A DNA stretch of 64,000 nucleotides from Pterois miles (lineage: Eukaryota; Chordata; Actinopteri; Perciformes; Scorpaenidae), in NCBI GenBank assembly GCA_947000775.1, contig CAMQGK010000650.1:942001-1006000 (forward strand), in the 5' to 3' direction. Shown in pieces: positions 1 to 16,200 of the stretch. The position numbers were made by a program, and so were the translations under genes. The number at the start of each line of letters is the position of its first letter. The stretch's first letter is position 1. The notes beneath the pieces are model-generated. The model saw nothing but the letters and a program-made list of their open reading frames with translations. It did not search any database and was not told the origin of the DNA.

Positions 1-720
1 ATTTTTATGACATTTTTTGACACACTATACTATGACTTTTTAAATATTTTCTCATCACTCTCATGTCAAAATTAAAAAAAAATTTAACATTTTTTGACAT
101 TTTTCGACATACTATACTATGAAGTTTTTACGACATTTTTCAACTTTAGACATTATGACTTCTGTCGACATACTATACTATGATTTCTTTATGATATTTT
201 TGACATACTATACTATGACTTTTTTCAAACAAACTACACTATGACTTTTTATGACATACTATACTATGACGATTTTTGACACTATTATGACTGTCTTTTT
301 TCAACATACTACGACGACTTTTTTATATTTTTGGATATACTATAGTTTGAATTTGTAATGTATGTAATGTAATTTATTGACATTTTATACTATAACATTT
401 TTATGACATGTTTCAACATACTATACTATGACTTTTTTGACATATACTAGAAGTTATTAATGACTTTTTTCAACACACTATATGGCTGATTAAAGACATT
501 TTTTGGCATGCTGTACTAGTACTTTTTTCGAAACACTATAGCATGACTTTTAAGACTTTTGTCATCGATGACTTTTGTCGACATACTGCATTATGACATT
601 GTCTATTTTCAACATAATACACTATGACTTTTTAAGGATATTTCAACATACTATACTATGACTTTTGTTGACATACTATACTATGACTTTTTTTTATACA
701 TTATTTTTTTCATGTACCAT
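1..720 (+). repeat. Degenerate left edge of the AT-rich satellite, short units
   Basis: This stretch is built from irregular units of about 35-50 bp that share the motif GACATACTATACTATGACTT followed by a T tract, with many substitutions and indels. The ordered 155-bp monomer of the core is not yet recognisable here; it becomes clear at about 700-780. This is what an old, unhomogenised satellite edge looks like. No gene is visible. The array probably continues left of the window. Confidence 0.85.
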
Positions 721-3700
721 ATCTTTTACTATGACATTCTTACATGAAATGAATGCACATACTATACTATGATGTTTTTACATGAAATTTTCAATATATT
801 TGACTATGACATTTTTCTATGAAATTTTTTGACATACTATACAATGACTTTTTTTTTTTACATGAAATTTCTTCACATATGATATTTTGAGTTTTTCTTA
901 CATGAAATGAATATAGATACTATACTATGATGTTTTAACATGAAATTTTCAATATTTTCGACTATGAAATTTTTCCATGAAATTTTTCGACATACTATAC
1001 TATGACTTTTTTTTTTTTTTTCATGAAATTTCATGACATATATTATGACTTTTTCGTACTTGAAATGAATGCGCATACGATACTATGATGTTTTTACGTG
1101 AAATTTTCAATATTTTCGACTGATGTTTTTCCATGAAATTTTTCGACATACTATACTATGACTTTTTTTTTTTTTTTACATGTTTTTTTTCATGTACTAT
1201 ATTAGGACTTTTTCTTACATGAAATGCATACACATAGTATACTATGATGTTTTTCCATGAAATTTTCAATATATACGACTATGACGTTTTTCCATGAAAT
1301 TTTTCGACATACTATACTATGACTTTTTTTTACATGAAATTTCATGACATATGATATTATGACTTTTTCTGACATGAAATGAATGCAGATATTATACCAT
1401 GATGTTTTAACATAAAAGTTTTCAACATATTCTACTATGATGTTTTTCCATGAAATTTTTTGACATACTATACTATGACTTTTTTTTTAGGTTTTTCTTC
1501 ATTGTACTATAAAAGGACTTTTATTTCCATGAAATGAATACATATACTATACTATGATGTTTTTACATGAAATTTTCAATATATTCGAATATGACATTTT
1601 TACATTAAATTTTTCGACATACTATACTATGACTTTTTTTTTTTTTTTACATGTTTTTTTTCATGTACTATATTAGGACTTTTTCTTACATGAAATAAAT
1701 ATACAGACTATACTATGATGTTTTAACATGAAATTTTCAACATATTCTACGATGAAGTTTTTCCATTAAATTTTTCGACATACTATACTATGACTTTTTT
1801 TTTTAAAAGTTTTTTAAGAAATGAATGAATGAATGAATGATGGTTTTAAACAAAATTTTTCAACATATTCTCCTATGACATTTTTCCATGAAATTTTTTG
1901 ACATACTATCCAATGATTTTTTTTTTTTTTTACATGTTTTTTTGTACTATTCTGTACTATTAGGACTTTTTCTTACATGAAATGAATACACATACTATAC
2001 TATGATGTTTTTACATGAAATTTTCAATATTTTTGACTATGACATTTTTTCATGAAATTCTTCGACATACTATACTATGACTTTTTTTACATGAAATTTC
2101 TTCACATATATATTGAGTTTTTCTTACTTGAAATGAATGCACATAATATACTATGATGGTTTTAGATGAAATTTTTCAATATATACGACGATGACGTTTT
2201 TCCAAGAAATTTTTCGACATACTATACTATGACTTTTTTTTTTTTACATGAAATTTCTTCACATATAATATCATGAGTTTTTCTTACTTGAAATGAATGC
2301 ACATAATATACTATGATAGTTTTAGATGAAATTTTTCATTATATATGACTATGACGTTTTTCCATGAAATTTTTTGACATACTATAGTATGACTTTTTTT
2401 TACATGTTTTTTTTCATGTACTATATTAGGACTTTTTCTTACATGAAATGCGTACACATACGATAATATGATGTTTTTACATGAAATTTTCAAAATATAC
2501 GACTGATGTTTTCCATGAAATTTTTCGACATACTATACTATGACTTTTTTTTTTGATATGTTTTTTTTTCTTGTACTATATTAGGACTTTTTCTTACATG
2601 AAATGAATACACATACTATACTATGATGTTTTTACATGAAATTTTCAATATTTTCGACTGACATTTTTTCATGAAATTCTTCGACATACTATACTATGAC
2701 TTTTTTTTTTACATGAAATTTCTTCACATATGATATCATGAGTTTTTCTTACTTGAAATGAATGCACATAATATACTATGATGGTTTTAGATGAAATTTT
2801 TCAATATATACGACGATGACGTTTTTCCAAGAAATTTTTCGACATACTATACTATGACTTTTTTTTTTTTTTTTTACATGAAATTTCATGACATATATCA
2901 TGACTTTTTCGTACTTGAAATGAATGCGCATACGATACTATGATGTTTTTACATGAAATTTTCAATATTTTCGACTGACATTTTTCCATGAAATTTTTCG
3001 ACATACTATACTATGACTTTTTTTTTACATGAAATTTCATGACATATGATATTATGACTTTTTCTTACTTGAAATGAATGCACATAATATACTATGATGT
3101 TTTTACATGAAATTTTCAATATTTTCGACTGACATTTTTTCATGAAATTCTTCGACATACTATACTATGACTTTTTTTTTTACATGAAATTTCTTCACAT
3201 ATGATATCATGAGTTTTTCTTACTTGAAATGAATGCACATAATATACTATGATGGTTTTAGATGAAATTTTTCAATATATACGACGATGACGTTTTTCCA
3301 AGAAATTTTTCGACATACTATACTATGACTTTTTTTTTTTTTTACATGAAATTTCATGACATATATCATGACTTTTTCGTACTTGAAATGAATGCGCATA
3401 CGATACTATGATGTTTTTACATGAAATTTTCAATATTTTCGACTGACATTTTTCCATGAAATTTTTCGACATACTATACTATGACTTTTTTTACATGAAA
3501 TTTCATGACATATGATATTATGACTTTTTCTTACTTGAAATGAATGCACATAATATACTATGATGGTTTTAGATGAAATTTTTCAATATATACGACTATG
3601 CCGTTTTTCCAAGAAATTTTTCGACATACTATACTATGACTTTTTTTTTTTTTACATGTTTTCTTTTTCTTGTACTATATTAGGACTTTTTCTTACATGA

Positions 3701-6700
3701 AATGAATGCACATACTATACTATGATGTTTTTACATGAAATTTTCAATATATTCGACAATGACATTTTTCTATGAAATTTTTCGACATACTATACTATGA
3801 CTTTTTTTTTTACATGAAATTTCTTCACATATGATATTTTGAGTTTTTCTTACATGAAATGAATACAGATACTATACTATGATGTTTTAACATGAAATTT
3901 TCAATATTTTCGACTATGAAATTTTTCCATGAAATTTTTCGACATACTATACTATGACTTTTTTTTTTTACATGAAATTTCATGACATATATCATGACTT
4001 TTTCTTACTTGAAATGAATGCGCATACGATACTATGATGTTTTTACATGAAATATTTTCGACTATGATGTTTTTCCATGAAATTTTTCGACATACTATAC
4101 TATGACTTTTGTTTTACATGTTTTTTTTTCATGTACTATATTAGGACTTTTTCTTACATGAAATGAATGCACATACTATACTATGAGGTTTTTACATGAA
4201 ATTTTCAATATATACGACTATGACGTTTTTCCATGAAATTTTTCGACATACTATACTATGACGTTTTTTTTTACATGAAATTTCATGACATATGATATTA
4301 TGAACTTTTTCTTAAATGAAATGAATGCAGATATTATACTATGATGTTTTAACATAAAAGTTTTCAATATATTCTACTATGATGTTTTTCCATGAAATTT
4401 TTCGACATACTATACTATGACTTTTTTTTTTAGGTTTTTTCTTCATGTACTATATTAGGACTTTTATTTACATGAAATGAATACACATACTATACTATGA
4501 TGTTTTTCCATGAAATTTTCAATATATACGACTGACGTTTTTCCATGAAATTTTTCGACATACTATACTATGACTTTTTTTTTTACATGAAATTTCATGA
4601 CATATGATATTATGACTTTTTCTGACATGAAATGAATGCAGATATTATACCATGATGTTTTAACATAAAAGTTTTCAACATATTCTACTATGATGTTTTT
4701 CCATGAAATTTTTTGACACACTATACTATGACTTTTTTTTTTTTAGGTTTTTCTTCATTGTACTATATAAGGACTTTTATTTACATGAAATGAATACATA
4801 TACTATACTATGATGTTTTTACATGAAATTTTCAATATATTCGAATATGACATTTTTACATTAAATTTTTCGACATACTATACTATAACTTTTTTTTTTT
4901 ACATGTTTTTTTTCATGTACTATGTTAGGACTTTTTCTTACATGAAATAAATATACAGACTATACTATGATGTTTTAACATGAAATTTTCAACATATTCT
5001 ACGATGACGTTTTTCCATAAAATTTTTCGACATACTATACTATGACTTTTTTTTTTAAAAAGGTTTTTCTTCATGTACTATATTAGGACTTTTACTTACT
5101 TGAAATGAATGCACATACTATACTATGATGTTTTTACATGAAATTTTTCAATATATACGACTATGACGTTTTTCCATGAAATTTTTTGACATACTATAGT
5201 ATGACTTTTTTTTTACATGTTTTTTTCATGTACTATATTAGGACTTTTTCTTACATGAAATGCGTACACATACGATAATATGATGTTTTTACATGAAATT
5301 TTCAAAATATACGACTGATGTTTTTCATGAAATTTTTCGACATACTATACTATGACTTTTTTTTTGATATGTTTTTTTTTCTTGTACTATTAGGACTTTT
5401 TCTTACATGAAATGAATACACATACTATACTATGATGTTTTTACATGAAATTTTCAATATGTTCGACTGACATTTTTTCATGAAATTCTTCGACATACTA
5501 TACTATGACTTTTTTTACATGAAATTTCTTCACATATGATATCATGAGTTTTTCTTACTTGAAATGAATGCACATAATATACTATGATGGTTTTAGACAT
5601 AATTTGACTTTTTCTTAAATGAAAATTCATGACATATGATATTATGATTAGTATAGTATAGTATGACTTTTTTTTTTACATGTTTTTTTTTTCATGTACT
5701 ATATTAGGACTTTTTCTTACATGAAAAGCGTACACATACTATTATGTTTTTCCATGAAATTTTTTGACACACTATACTATGACTTTTTTTTTTAGGTTTT
5801 TCTTCATGTACTATATTAGGACTTTTATTGACATGAAATGAATACACATACTATACTATAATGTTTTTACATGAAATTTTCAATATATTCGAATATGACA
5901 TTTTTATATGAAATTTTTCGACATACTATACTATGACTCTTTTTTTTTTACGTTTTTTTTCATGTGCTATATTAGGACTTTCTCTTACATGAAATGAATG
6001 CACATACTATACTATGATGTTTTTACATGAAATTTTCAATATTTTCGACTATGATATTTTTTCACGAAATTCTCAATATTTTCGACTATGATATTTTTTC
6101 ACGAAATTCTTCGACATACTATACTATGACTTTTTTTTATATGAAATTTCTTCACATATCATATTATGAGTTTTTCTTCCTTGAAATGAATGCACATAAT
6201 ATACTATGATGGTTTTAGATGAAATTTTTCATTATATACGACTATGACGTTTTTCCAAGAAATTTTTCGACATATTATACTATGATTTTTTTTTTTTTTT
6301 TACATGTTTTTTTCATGTACTATATTAGGACTTTTTCTTACATGAAATGAATGCACATACTATACTATGAGGTTTTTACATGAAAATTTCAATATATACG
6401 ACTATGATGTTTTTCCAAGAAATTTTTCGACATACTATACTATGATTGTTTTTTTACATGAAATTTCATGACATATATTATGACTTTTTCTTACATGAAA
6501 TGAATGCACATAATATACTATGAGGTTTTTACATGAAATTTTCAATATATACGACTATGATGTTCTTCCAAGAAATTTTTCGACATACTATACTATGACT
6601 TTTTCTTACATGAAATTTCTTCACATATATGGGTTTTTCTTACTTGAAATGCATACACATACTATCCTATGATGCTTTAACATGAAATTTTCAATATTTT

Positions 6701-9700
6701 CGTCCATGATGTTTTTCCATGAAATTTTTCGACATACTATACTATGACTTTTTTTTACATGAAATTTCTTCACATATGATATTATGAGTTTTTCTTACTT
6801 GAAATGAATGCACATAATACACTATGATGGTTTTAGATGAAATTTTTCAATATATACGACTATGACGTTTTTCCAAGAAATTATTTGGACATATTATAAT
6901 GACTTTTTTTTTTTTTTTACATGTTTTTTTTCATGTGCTATATTAGGACTTTTTCTTACATGAAATGCATACACATACTATACTATGACTTTTTTCCATG
7001 AAATTTTTCGACATACTATACTATGACTTTTTTTTTTTTTACGTTTTTTTTTTCATGTACTATATTAGGACTTTTATTTACATGAAATGAATGCATATAC
7101 TATACTATGATGTTTTTACATGACATTTTCAATATATTCGAATATGACATTTTTCCAAGAAATTTTTCGACATACTATACTATGACTTTTTTTTTTACAT
7201 GTTTTTTTTTCATGTACTACATTAGGACTTTTTCTTACATGAAATGAATGCAAACACTATACTATGATGGTTTTACATGAAATTTTCAATATACTGGAAT
7301 ATGACATTTTTCCATGAAATTTTTCGACATACAATACTATGACTTTTTTTTTTTACCTGAAATTTCATGACATATGATATTACAACTTTTTCTTACTTGA
7401 AATGAATGCACATACTATACTATGATGTTTTTCCATGAAATTTTCAATATTTTCGACTATGACATTTTTCCATGAAATTTTTCGACATACTATACTATGA
7501 CTTTTTTTTTTTACATGAAATTTCATGACATATATCATGACTTTTTCTTACTTGAAATGAATGCGCATACGATACTATGATGTTTTTACATGAAATATTT
7601 TCGACTATGATGTTTTTCCATGAAATTTTTCGACATACTATACTATGACTTTTGTTTTACATGTTTTTTTTTCATGTACTATATTAGGACTTTTTCTTAC
7701 ATGAAATGAATGCACATACTATACTATGAGGTTTTTACATGAAATTTTCAATATATACGACTATGACGTTTTTACATGAAATTTCTTCACATATATATTG
7801 AGTTTTTCTTACTTGAAATGAATGCACATAATATACTATGATGGTTTTAGATGAAATTTTTCAATATATGACTATGACGTTTTTCCAAGAAATTTTTCGA
7901 CATATTATACTATGAATTTTTTTTTTTTTTTTTTTACATGTTTTCTTTTTCTTGTACTATATTAGGACTTTTTCTTACATGAAATGAATACAGATACTAT
8001 ACTATGATGTTTTAACATGAAATTTTCAATATTTTCGACTATGAAATTTTTCGACATACTATACTATGACTTTTTTTTTTTTTACATGAAATTTCATGAC
8101 ATATTATGACTTTTTCGTACTTGAAATGAATGCGCATACGATACTATGATGTTTTTACATGAAATTTTCAATATTTTCGACTATGATGTTTTTCCATGAA
8201 ATTTTTCGACATACTACTATGACTTTTGTTTTACATGTTTTTTTTCATGTACTATATTAGGACTTTTTCTTATATGAAATGCGTACACATACTATAATAT
8301 GATGTTTTTACATGAAATTTTCAAAATATACGACTGATGTTTCTCCATGATATTTTTCGACATACTATACTATGACTTTTGTTTTTTACATGTTTTTTTT
8401 CATGTACTATATTAGGACTTTTTCTTACATGAATGAATGCACATACTATACTATGAGGTTTTTACATGAAATTTTCAATATATACGACTATGACGTTTTT
8501 CCATGAAATTTTTCGACATACTATACTATGACTTTTTTTTTACATGAAATTTCATGACATATGATATTATGAACTTTTTCTTACATGAAATGAATGCAGA
8601 TATTATACCATGATGTTTTAACATAAAAGTTTTCAACATTTTCTACTATGACGTTTTTCCATGAAATTTTTTGACATACTATAGTATGACTTTTTTTTAC
8701 ATGTTTTTTTTTTCATGTACTATATTAGGACTTTTTCTTACATGAAATGCGTACACATACTATAATATGATGTTTTTATATGAAATTTTTAAAATATACG
8801 ACTGATGTTTTCCATGAAAATTTTCGACATACTATACTATGACTTTTTTTTTTTTTTTTTACATGTTTTTTTTTTCTTGTACTATTAGGACTTTTTCTTA
8901 CATGAAATTAATACACATACTATACTATGATGTTTTAACATGAAATTTTCAATATTTTCGACTATGATATTTTTTCATGAAATTCTTCGACATACTATAC
9001 TATGACTTTTTTTACATGAAATTTCTTCACATATGATATCATGAGTTTTTCTTACTTGAAATGAATGCACATAATATACTATGATGGTTTTAGATGAAAT
9101 TTTTCAATATATACGACTATGACGTTTTTCCAAGAAATTTTTCAACATACTATACTGTGACTTATTTAAAGGTTTTTCTTCATGTAGTATATTATGACTT
9201 TTACTTACATGAAATGAATGCATATACTATACTATGATGTTTTTAAAAATTTTAATATTTTCTTTTCATGAAATTTTTCGACATACAATACAATGACTTT
9301 TTTTTTTTTTTAAGGTTTTTCTTCATGTACTATATTATGACTTTTTTTTACATGAAATGAATACACATACTATACTATGATGTTTTTACATGAAATTTTC
9401 AATATTTTCGACTATGACATTTTTCCATGAAATTTTTCGACATACTATACTATGACTTTTTTTACATGAAATTTCATGACATATGATATTATGAACTTTT
9501 TCTTACATGAAGTGAATGCAGATATTATACTATGATGTTTTAACATAAGTTTTCAACATATTCTACTATGATGTTTTTCAATGAAATTTTTTGACACACT
9601 ATACTATGACTTTTTTTTAGGTTTTTCTTCATGTACTATATTAGGACTTTTATTGACATGAAATGAATACACATACTATACTATGAGGTTTTTACATGAA

Positions 9701-12700
9701 ATTTTCAATATATTCGAATATGACATTTTTACATGAAATTTTTCGACATACTATACTATGACTTTTTTTTTTTACTTTTGTTTTTTTCATGTGCTATATT
9801 AGGACTTTCTCTTACATGAAATGAATACACATACTATACTATGATGTTTTTACATGAAATTTTCAATATTTTCGACTATGATATTTTTTCATGAAATTCT
9901 TCGACATACTATACTATGACTTTTTTTTACATGAAATTTCTTCACATATCATATTATGAGTTTTTCTTCCTTGAAATGAATGCACATAATATACTATGAT
10001 GGTTTTAGATGAAATTTTTCATTATATACGACTATGACGTTTTTCCAAGAAATTTTTCGACATATTATACTATGACTTTTTTTTTTTTTTTTTTTTTACA
10101 TGTTTTTTTCATGTACTATATTAGGACTTTTTCTTACATGAAATGAATGCACATACTATACTATGAGGTTTTTACATGAAAATTTCAAAATATACGACTA
10201 TGATGTTTTTTTACATGAAATTTCATGACATATATATTATGACTTTTTCTTACATGAAATGAATGTAGATATTATACTATGATGTTTTAACATAAAAGTT
10301 TTCAACATATTCTACTATGATGTTTTTCCATGAAATTTTTTGACATACTATAGTATGACTTTTTTTAGGTTTTTCTTCATGTACTATATTAGGACATTAA
10401 TTGATATGAAATGAATACACATACTATACTATGAGGTTTTTACATGAAAATTTCAATATATACGACTATGATGTTTTTCCAAGAAATTTTTCGACATACT
10501 ATACTATGACCTTTTTTTTTTTTTTTACATGTTTTTTTTCATGTACTATATTAGGACTTTTTCTTACATGAAATAAATACACAGACTATACTATGATGTT
10601 TTTCCATGATATTTTTCGACATACTATACTATGACTCCTTTTTTTACATTTTTTTTCATGTACTATATTAGGACTTTCTCTTACATGAAATAAATGCACA
10701 TACTATACTATGATGTTTTTACATGAAATTTTCAATATTTTCGACTATGATATTTTTTCATGAAATTCTTCGACATACTATACTATGACTTTTTTTACAT
10801 GAAATTTCTTCACATATCACATTATGAGTTTTTCTTCCTTGAAATGAATGCACATAATATACTATGATGGTTTTAGATGAAATTTTTCATTATATACGAC
10901 TATGACGTTTTTCCAAGAAATTTTTCGACATATTATACTATGACTTTTTTTTTTTTTTTTACATGTTTTTTTCATGTACTATATTAGGACTTTTTCTTAC
11001 ATGAAATGAATGCACATACTATACTATGAGGTTTTTACATGAAATTTTCAATATATACGACCATGATGTTTTTCCATGAAATTTTTCGACATACTATACT
11101 ATGACTTTTTTTTTACATGAAATTTCTTCACATATGATATTATGAGTTTTTCTTACTTGAAATGAATGCACAAAATACACTATGATGGTTTTAGATGAAA
11201 TTTTTCAATATATACGACTATGACGTTTTTCCAAGAAATTATTTGGACATATTATAATGACTTTTTTTTTTTTACATGTTTTTTTTCATGTGCTATATTA
11301 GGACTTTTTCTTACATGAAATGCATACACATACTATACTATGACTTTTTTCCATGAAATTTTTCGACATACTATACTATGACTTTTTTTTTTTTTACGTT
11401 TTTTTTCATGTACTATATTAGGACTTTTATTTACATGAAATGAATGCATATACTATACTATGATGTTTTTACATGAAATTTTCAATATATTGGAATATGA
11501 CATTTTTCCATGAAATTTTTCGACATACAATACTATGACTTTTTTTTTTTACCTGAAATTTCATGACATATGATATTACAACTTTTTCTTACTTGAAATG
11601 AATGCACATACTATACTATGATGTTTTTCCATGAAATTTTCAATATTTTCGACTATGACATTTTTCCATGAAATTTTTCGACATACTATACTATGACTTT
11701 TTTTTTACATGAAATTTCTTCACATATATATTGAGTTTTTCTTACTTGAAATGAATGCACATAATATACTATGATGGTTTTAGATGAAATTTTTCAATAT
11801 ATAAGACTATGACGTTTTTCCAAGAAATTTTTCGACATATACTATGAATTTTTTTTTTTTTTTTTTTTACATGTTTTCTTTTTCTTGTACTATATTAGGA
11901 CTTTTTCTTACATGAAATGAATACAGATACTATACTATGATGTTTTAACATGAAATTTTCAATATTTTCGACTATGAAATTTTTCGACATACTATACTAT
12001 GACTTTTTTTTTTTTACATGAAATTTCATGACATATATTATGACTTTTTCGTACTTGAAATGAATGCGCATACGATACTATGATGTTTTTACATGAAATT
12101 TTCAATATTTTCGACTATGATGTTTTTCCATGAAATTTTTCGACATACTACTATGACTTTTGTTTTACATGTTTTTTTTCATGTAGTATATTAGGACTTT
12201 TTCTTATATGAAATGCGTACACATACTATAATATGATGTTTTTACATGAAATTTTCAAAATATACGACTGATGTTTCTCCATGATATTTTTCGACATACT
12301 ATACTATGACTTTTTTTTTTTTTTACATGTTTTTTTTCATGTACTATATTAGGACTTTTTCTTACATGAAATGAATGCACATACTATACTATGAGGTTTT
12401 TATATGAAATTTTCAATATATACGACTATGACGTTTTTCCATGAAATGTTTCGACATACTATACTATGACTTTTTTTTACATGAAATTTCATGACATATG
12501 ATATTATGAACTTTTTCTTACATGAAATGAATGCAGATATTATACTATGATGTTTTAACATAAAAGTTTTCAACATTTTCTACGATGACGTTTTTCCATG
12601 AAATTTTTTGACATACTATAGTATGACTTTTTTTTTACATGTTTTTTTTTTCATGTACTATATTAGGACTTTTTCTTACATGAAATGCGTACACATACTA

Positions 12701-12956
12701 TAATATGATGTTTTTATATGAAATTTTTAAAATATACGACTGATGTTTTCCATGAAAATTTTCGACATACTATACTATGACTTTTTTTTTTTTTTTTACA
12801 TGTTTTTTTTTCTTGTACTATTAGGACTTTTTCTTACATGAAATTAATACACATACTATACTATGATGTTTTAACATGAAATTTTCAAATTTAAAGGTTT
12901 TTCTTCATGTAGTATATTATGACTTTTACTTACATGAAATGAATGCATATACTATA
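721..12956 (+). repeat. Core satellite array, about 155-bp monomers (first part)
   Basis: Tandem monomers of about 150-160 bp, as judged from the spacing of the recurrent motif TTCGACATACTATACTATGA. Each monomer is four subunits of about 37-40 bp that contain a TGAAAT-like core and end in TATGA. The first subunit exists in alternative forms: one with the perfect palindrome CATGAAATTTCATG, one with ACATG and CATGT around a T tract followed by TACTATATTAGGAC, and a rarer one reading AAGGTTTTTCTTCATGTA. The T tract after ACTATGAC varies from about 6 to 20 bases. CpG is rare and concentrated in TTCGAC. Reading frames inside are short and follow the repeat, so I call no genes. Later copies of local blocks are nearly identical, which shows recent homogenisation. 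Confidence 0.95.
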
Positions 12957-13286
12957 GAAGAAGAAGAAGAAGAAGATCAACCTTTATTAGTCCCACAGTG
13001 GGGAAATTCAATTTACACTCTGTTAAACTCATACATGGTACATGCAGACCTGAAACACACATACATGCATTAATGGAGAGATGTCAGAGTGAGGGGGCTG
13101 CTCCTGACAAGCGCCCCGAGCAGTTGGGGGTTTGGTGCCTTGCTCAGGGGCACCTCGGCAGTGCCCAAGAGGTAAACTGGCACCTCTCCAGCTACCAGTT
13201 CACACTCAGTTTTTTTTGGTCCATGTCGGGACTTGAACCGGTGACCCTCCGGTTCCCAAGCCAACTCCCTACAGACTGAGCTACTG
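12957..13286 (-). mobile_element. tRNA-derived SINE inserted in the satellite
   Basis: On the minus strand the element starts at 13,286 with a tRNA-like head. An A box (TAGCTCAGTCTGTAGG) is followed by a B box (GGTTCAAGTCC), giving a pol III promoter. Then comes a body shared with the copies at 40.4 and 44.4 kb, which includes a GAGGTGCCAGTTTACC stretch and a 3' end reading GGGACTAATAAAGG, and finally a (CTT)n-type tail, seen as GAA repeats at 12,957-12,977. The satellite resumes in register: the left flank ends ACTATA and the right begins CTATGATG. I could not define a long target-site duplication. SINEs have no protein and depend on LINE machinery. Confidence 0.9.
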
Positions 13287-16200
13287 CTATGATGTTTTTC
13301 CATGAAATTTTTCGACATACAATACAATGAACTTTTTTTTAAGGTTTTTCTTCATGTACTATATTATGACTTTTATTTACATGAAATGAATGCACATACT
13401 ATACTATGATGTTTTTACATGAAATTTTCAATATTTTCGACTATGACATTTTTTCATGAAATTTTTCGACATACTATACTATGACTTTTTTTTTTTCTTT
13501 TTTTTTACGTTTTTTTTTCATGTGCTATATTAGGACTTTCTCTTACATGAAATGAATGCACATACTATACTATGAGGTTTTTACATGAAAATTTCAATAT
13601 ATACGACTATGATGTTTTTCCAAGAAATTTTTCGACATACTATACTATGACTTTTTCTTACATGAAATTTCTTCACATATATGGGTTTTTCTTACTTGAA
13701 ATGCATACACATACTATCCTATGATGTTTTAACATGAAATTTTCAATATTTTCGTCTATGATGTTTTTCCATGAAATATTTCGACATACTATACTATGAC
13801 TTTTTTTTACATGAAATTTCTTCACATATGATATGAGGACATTTTTCTTACTTGAAAAGAATGCACATAATACACTATGATGGTTTTAGATGAAATTTTT
13901 CAATATATACGACTATGACGTTTTTCCAAGAAATTATTTGGACATATTATAATGACTTTTTTTTTTTTTTTACATGTTTTTTTTCATGTGCTATATTAGG
14001 ACTTTTTCTTACATGAAATGCATACACATACTATACTATGACTTTTTTCCATGAAATTTTTCGACATACTATACTATGACTTTTTTTTTTTTTTACGTTT
14101 TTTTCATGTACTATATTAGGACTTTCTCTTACATGAAATAAATACACATACTATACTATGATGTTTTAACATGAAATATTCAACATATTCTACGATGACG
14201 TTTTTCCATGAAATTTTTAGACATGCTATATTATGACGTTTTTTTTTTTTTTTTTACATGTTTTTTTTTCCCATGTACTATATTAGGACTTTTTCTTACA
14301 TGAAATGCATACACATACTATACTATGATGTTTTTACATAAAATTTTCAATATATACAACTATGATGTTTTTCCATGAAATTTTTGGACATACAATACAA
14401 TGACTTTTTTTTTTAAGGTTTTTCTTCATGTACTATATTATGACTTTTATTTACATGAAATGAATGCATATACTATACTATGATGTTTTTACATGAAATT
14501 TTCAATATATTGGAATATGACATTTTTCCATGAAATTTTTCGACATACAATACTATGACTTTTTTTTTTACCTGAAATTTCATGACATGTGATATTACAA
14601 CTTTTTCTTACTTGAAATGAATGCACATACTATACTATGATGTTTTTCCATGAAATTTTCAATATTTTCGACTATGACATTTTTCCATGAAATTTTTCGA
14701 CATACTATACTATGACTTTTTTTTACATGAAATTTCTTCACATATATATTGAGTTTTTCTTACTTGAAATGAATGCACATAATATACTATGACGGTTTTA
14801 GATGAAATTTTTCAATATATAAGACTATGACGTTTTTCCAAGAAATTTTTCGACATATTATACTATGAATTTTTTTTTTTTTTTACATGTTTTCTTTTTC
14901 TTGTACTATATTAGGACTTTTTCTTACATGAAATGAATACAGATACTATACTATGATGTTTTAACATGAAATTTTCAATATTTTCGACTATGAAATTTTT
15001 CCATGAAATTTTTCGACATACTATACTATGACTTTTTTTTTTACATGAAATTTCATGACATATATTATGACTTTTTCGTACTTGAAATGAATGCGCATAC
15101 GATACTATGATGTTTTTACATGAAATTTTCAATATTTTCGACTATGATGTTTTTCCATGAAATTTTTTGACATACTATACTATGACTTTTGTTTTACATG
15201 TTTTTTTTCATGTACTATATTAGGACTTTTTCTTATATGAAATGCGTACACATACTATAATATGATGTTTTTACATGAAATTTTCAATATATACGACTAT
15301 GACGTTTTTCCATGAAATTTTTCGACATACTATACTATGACTTTTTTTTTACATGAAATTTCATGACATATGATATTATGAACTTTTTCTTACATGAAAT
15401 GAATGCAGATATTATACCATGATGTTTTAACATAAAAGTTTTCAACATTTTCTACTATGACGTTTTTCCATGAAATTTTTTGACATACTATAGTATGACT
15501 TTTTTTTTACATGTTTTTTTTCATGTACTATATTAGGACTTTTTCTTACATGAAATGCGTACACATACTATAATATGATGTTTTTATATGAAATTTTTAA
15601 AATATACGACTGATGTTTTCCATGAAAATTTTCGACATACTATACTAGACTTTTTTTTTTTTCACGTTTTTTTTTCTTGTACTATCAGGACTTTTTCTTA
15701 CATGAAATTAATACACATACTATACTATGATGTTTTTACATGAAATTTTCAATATTTTCGACTATGACATTTTTTCATGAAATTCTTCGACATACTATAC
15801 TATGACTTTTTTTTTTACATGAAATTTCTTCACATATGATATCATGAGTTTTCCTTACTTGAAATGAATGCACATAATATACTATGATGGTTTTAGATGA
15901 AATTTTTCATTATATACGACTATGACGTTTTTCCAAGAAATTTTTCGACATACTATACTATGACTTTTTTTTTCATGAAATTTCATGACATATGATATTA
16001 TGAACTTTTTCTTACATGAAATGAATGTACATATTATACTATGATGTTTTTATACAAAGTTTTTCAACATATTCTCCTATGACGTTTTTCCATGAAATTT
16101 TTCGACATACTATACTATGACTTTTTTTTTTTACATGTTTTTTTTTCATGTACTATATTAGGACTTTTTCTGACATGAAATACATACATATACTATACTA

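Noticed and set aside
13200..13286. Functional tRNA gene
   Set aside because: A and B boxes are present but the cloverleaf is incomplete and it is continuous with a SINE body; the same holds at 24.5, 37.7, 37.9 and 44.4 kb.
12998..13327. Open frames of about 85-93 codons at 13 kb
   Set aside because: They lie in the SINE on either strand; the same translations appear at 40.4 and 44.5 kb.
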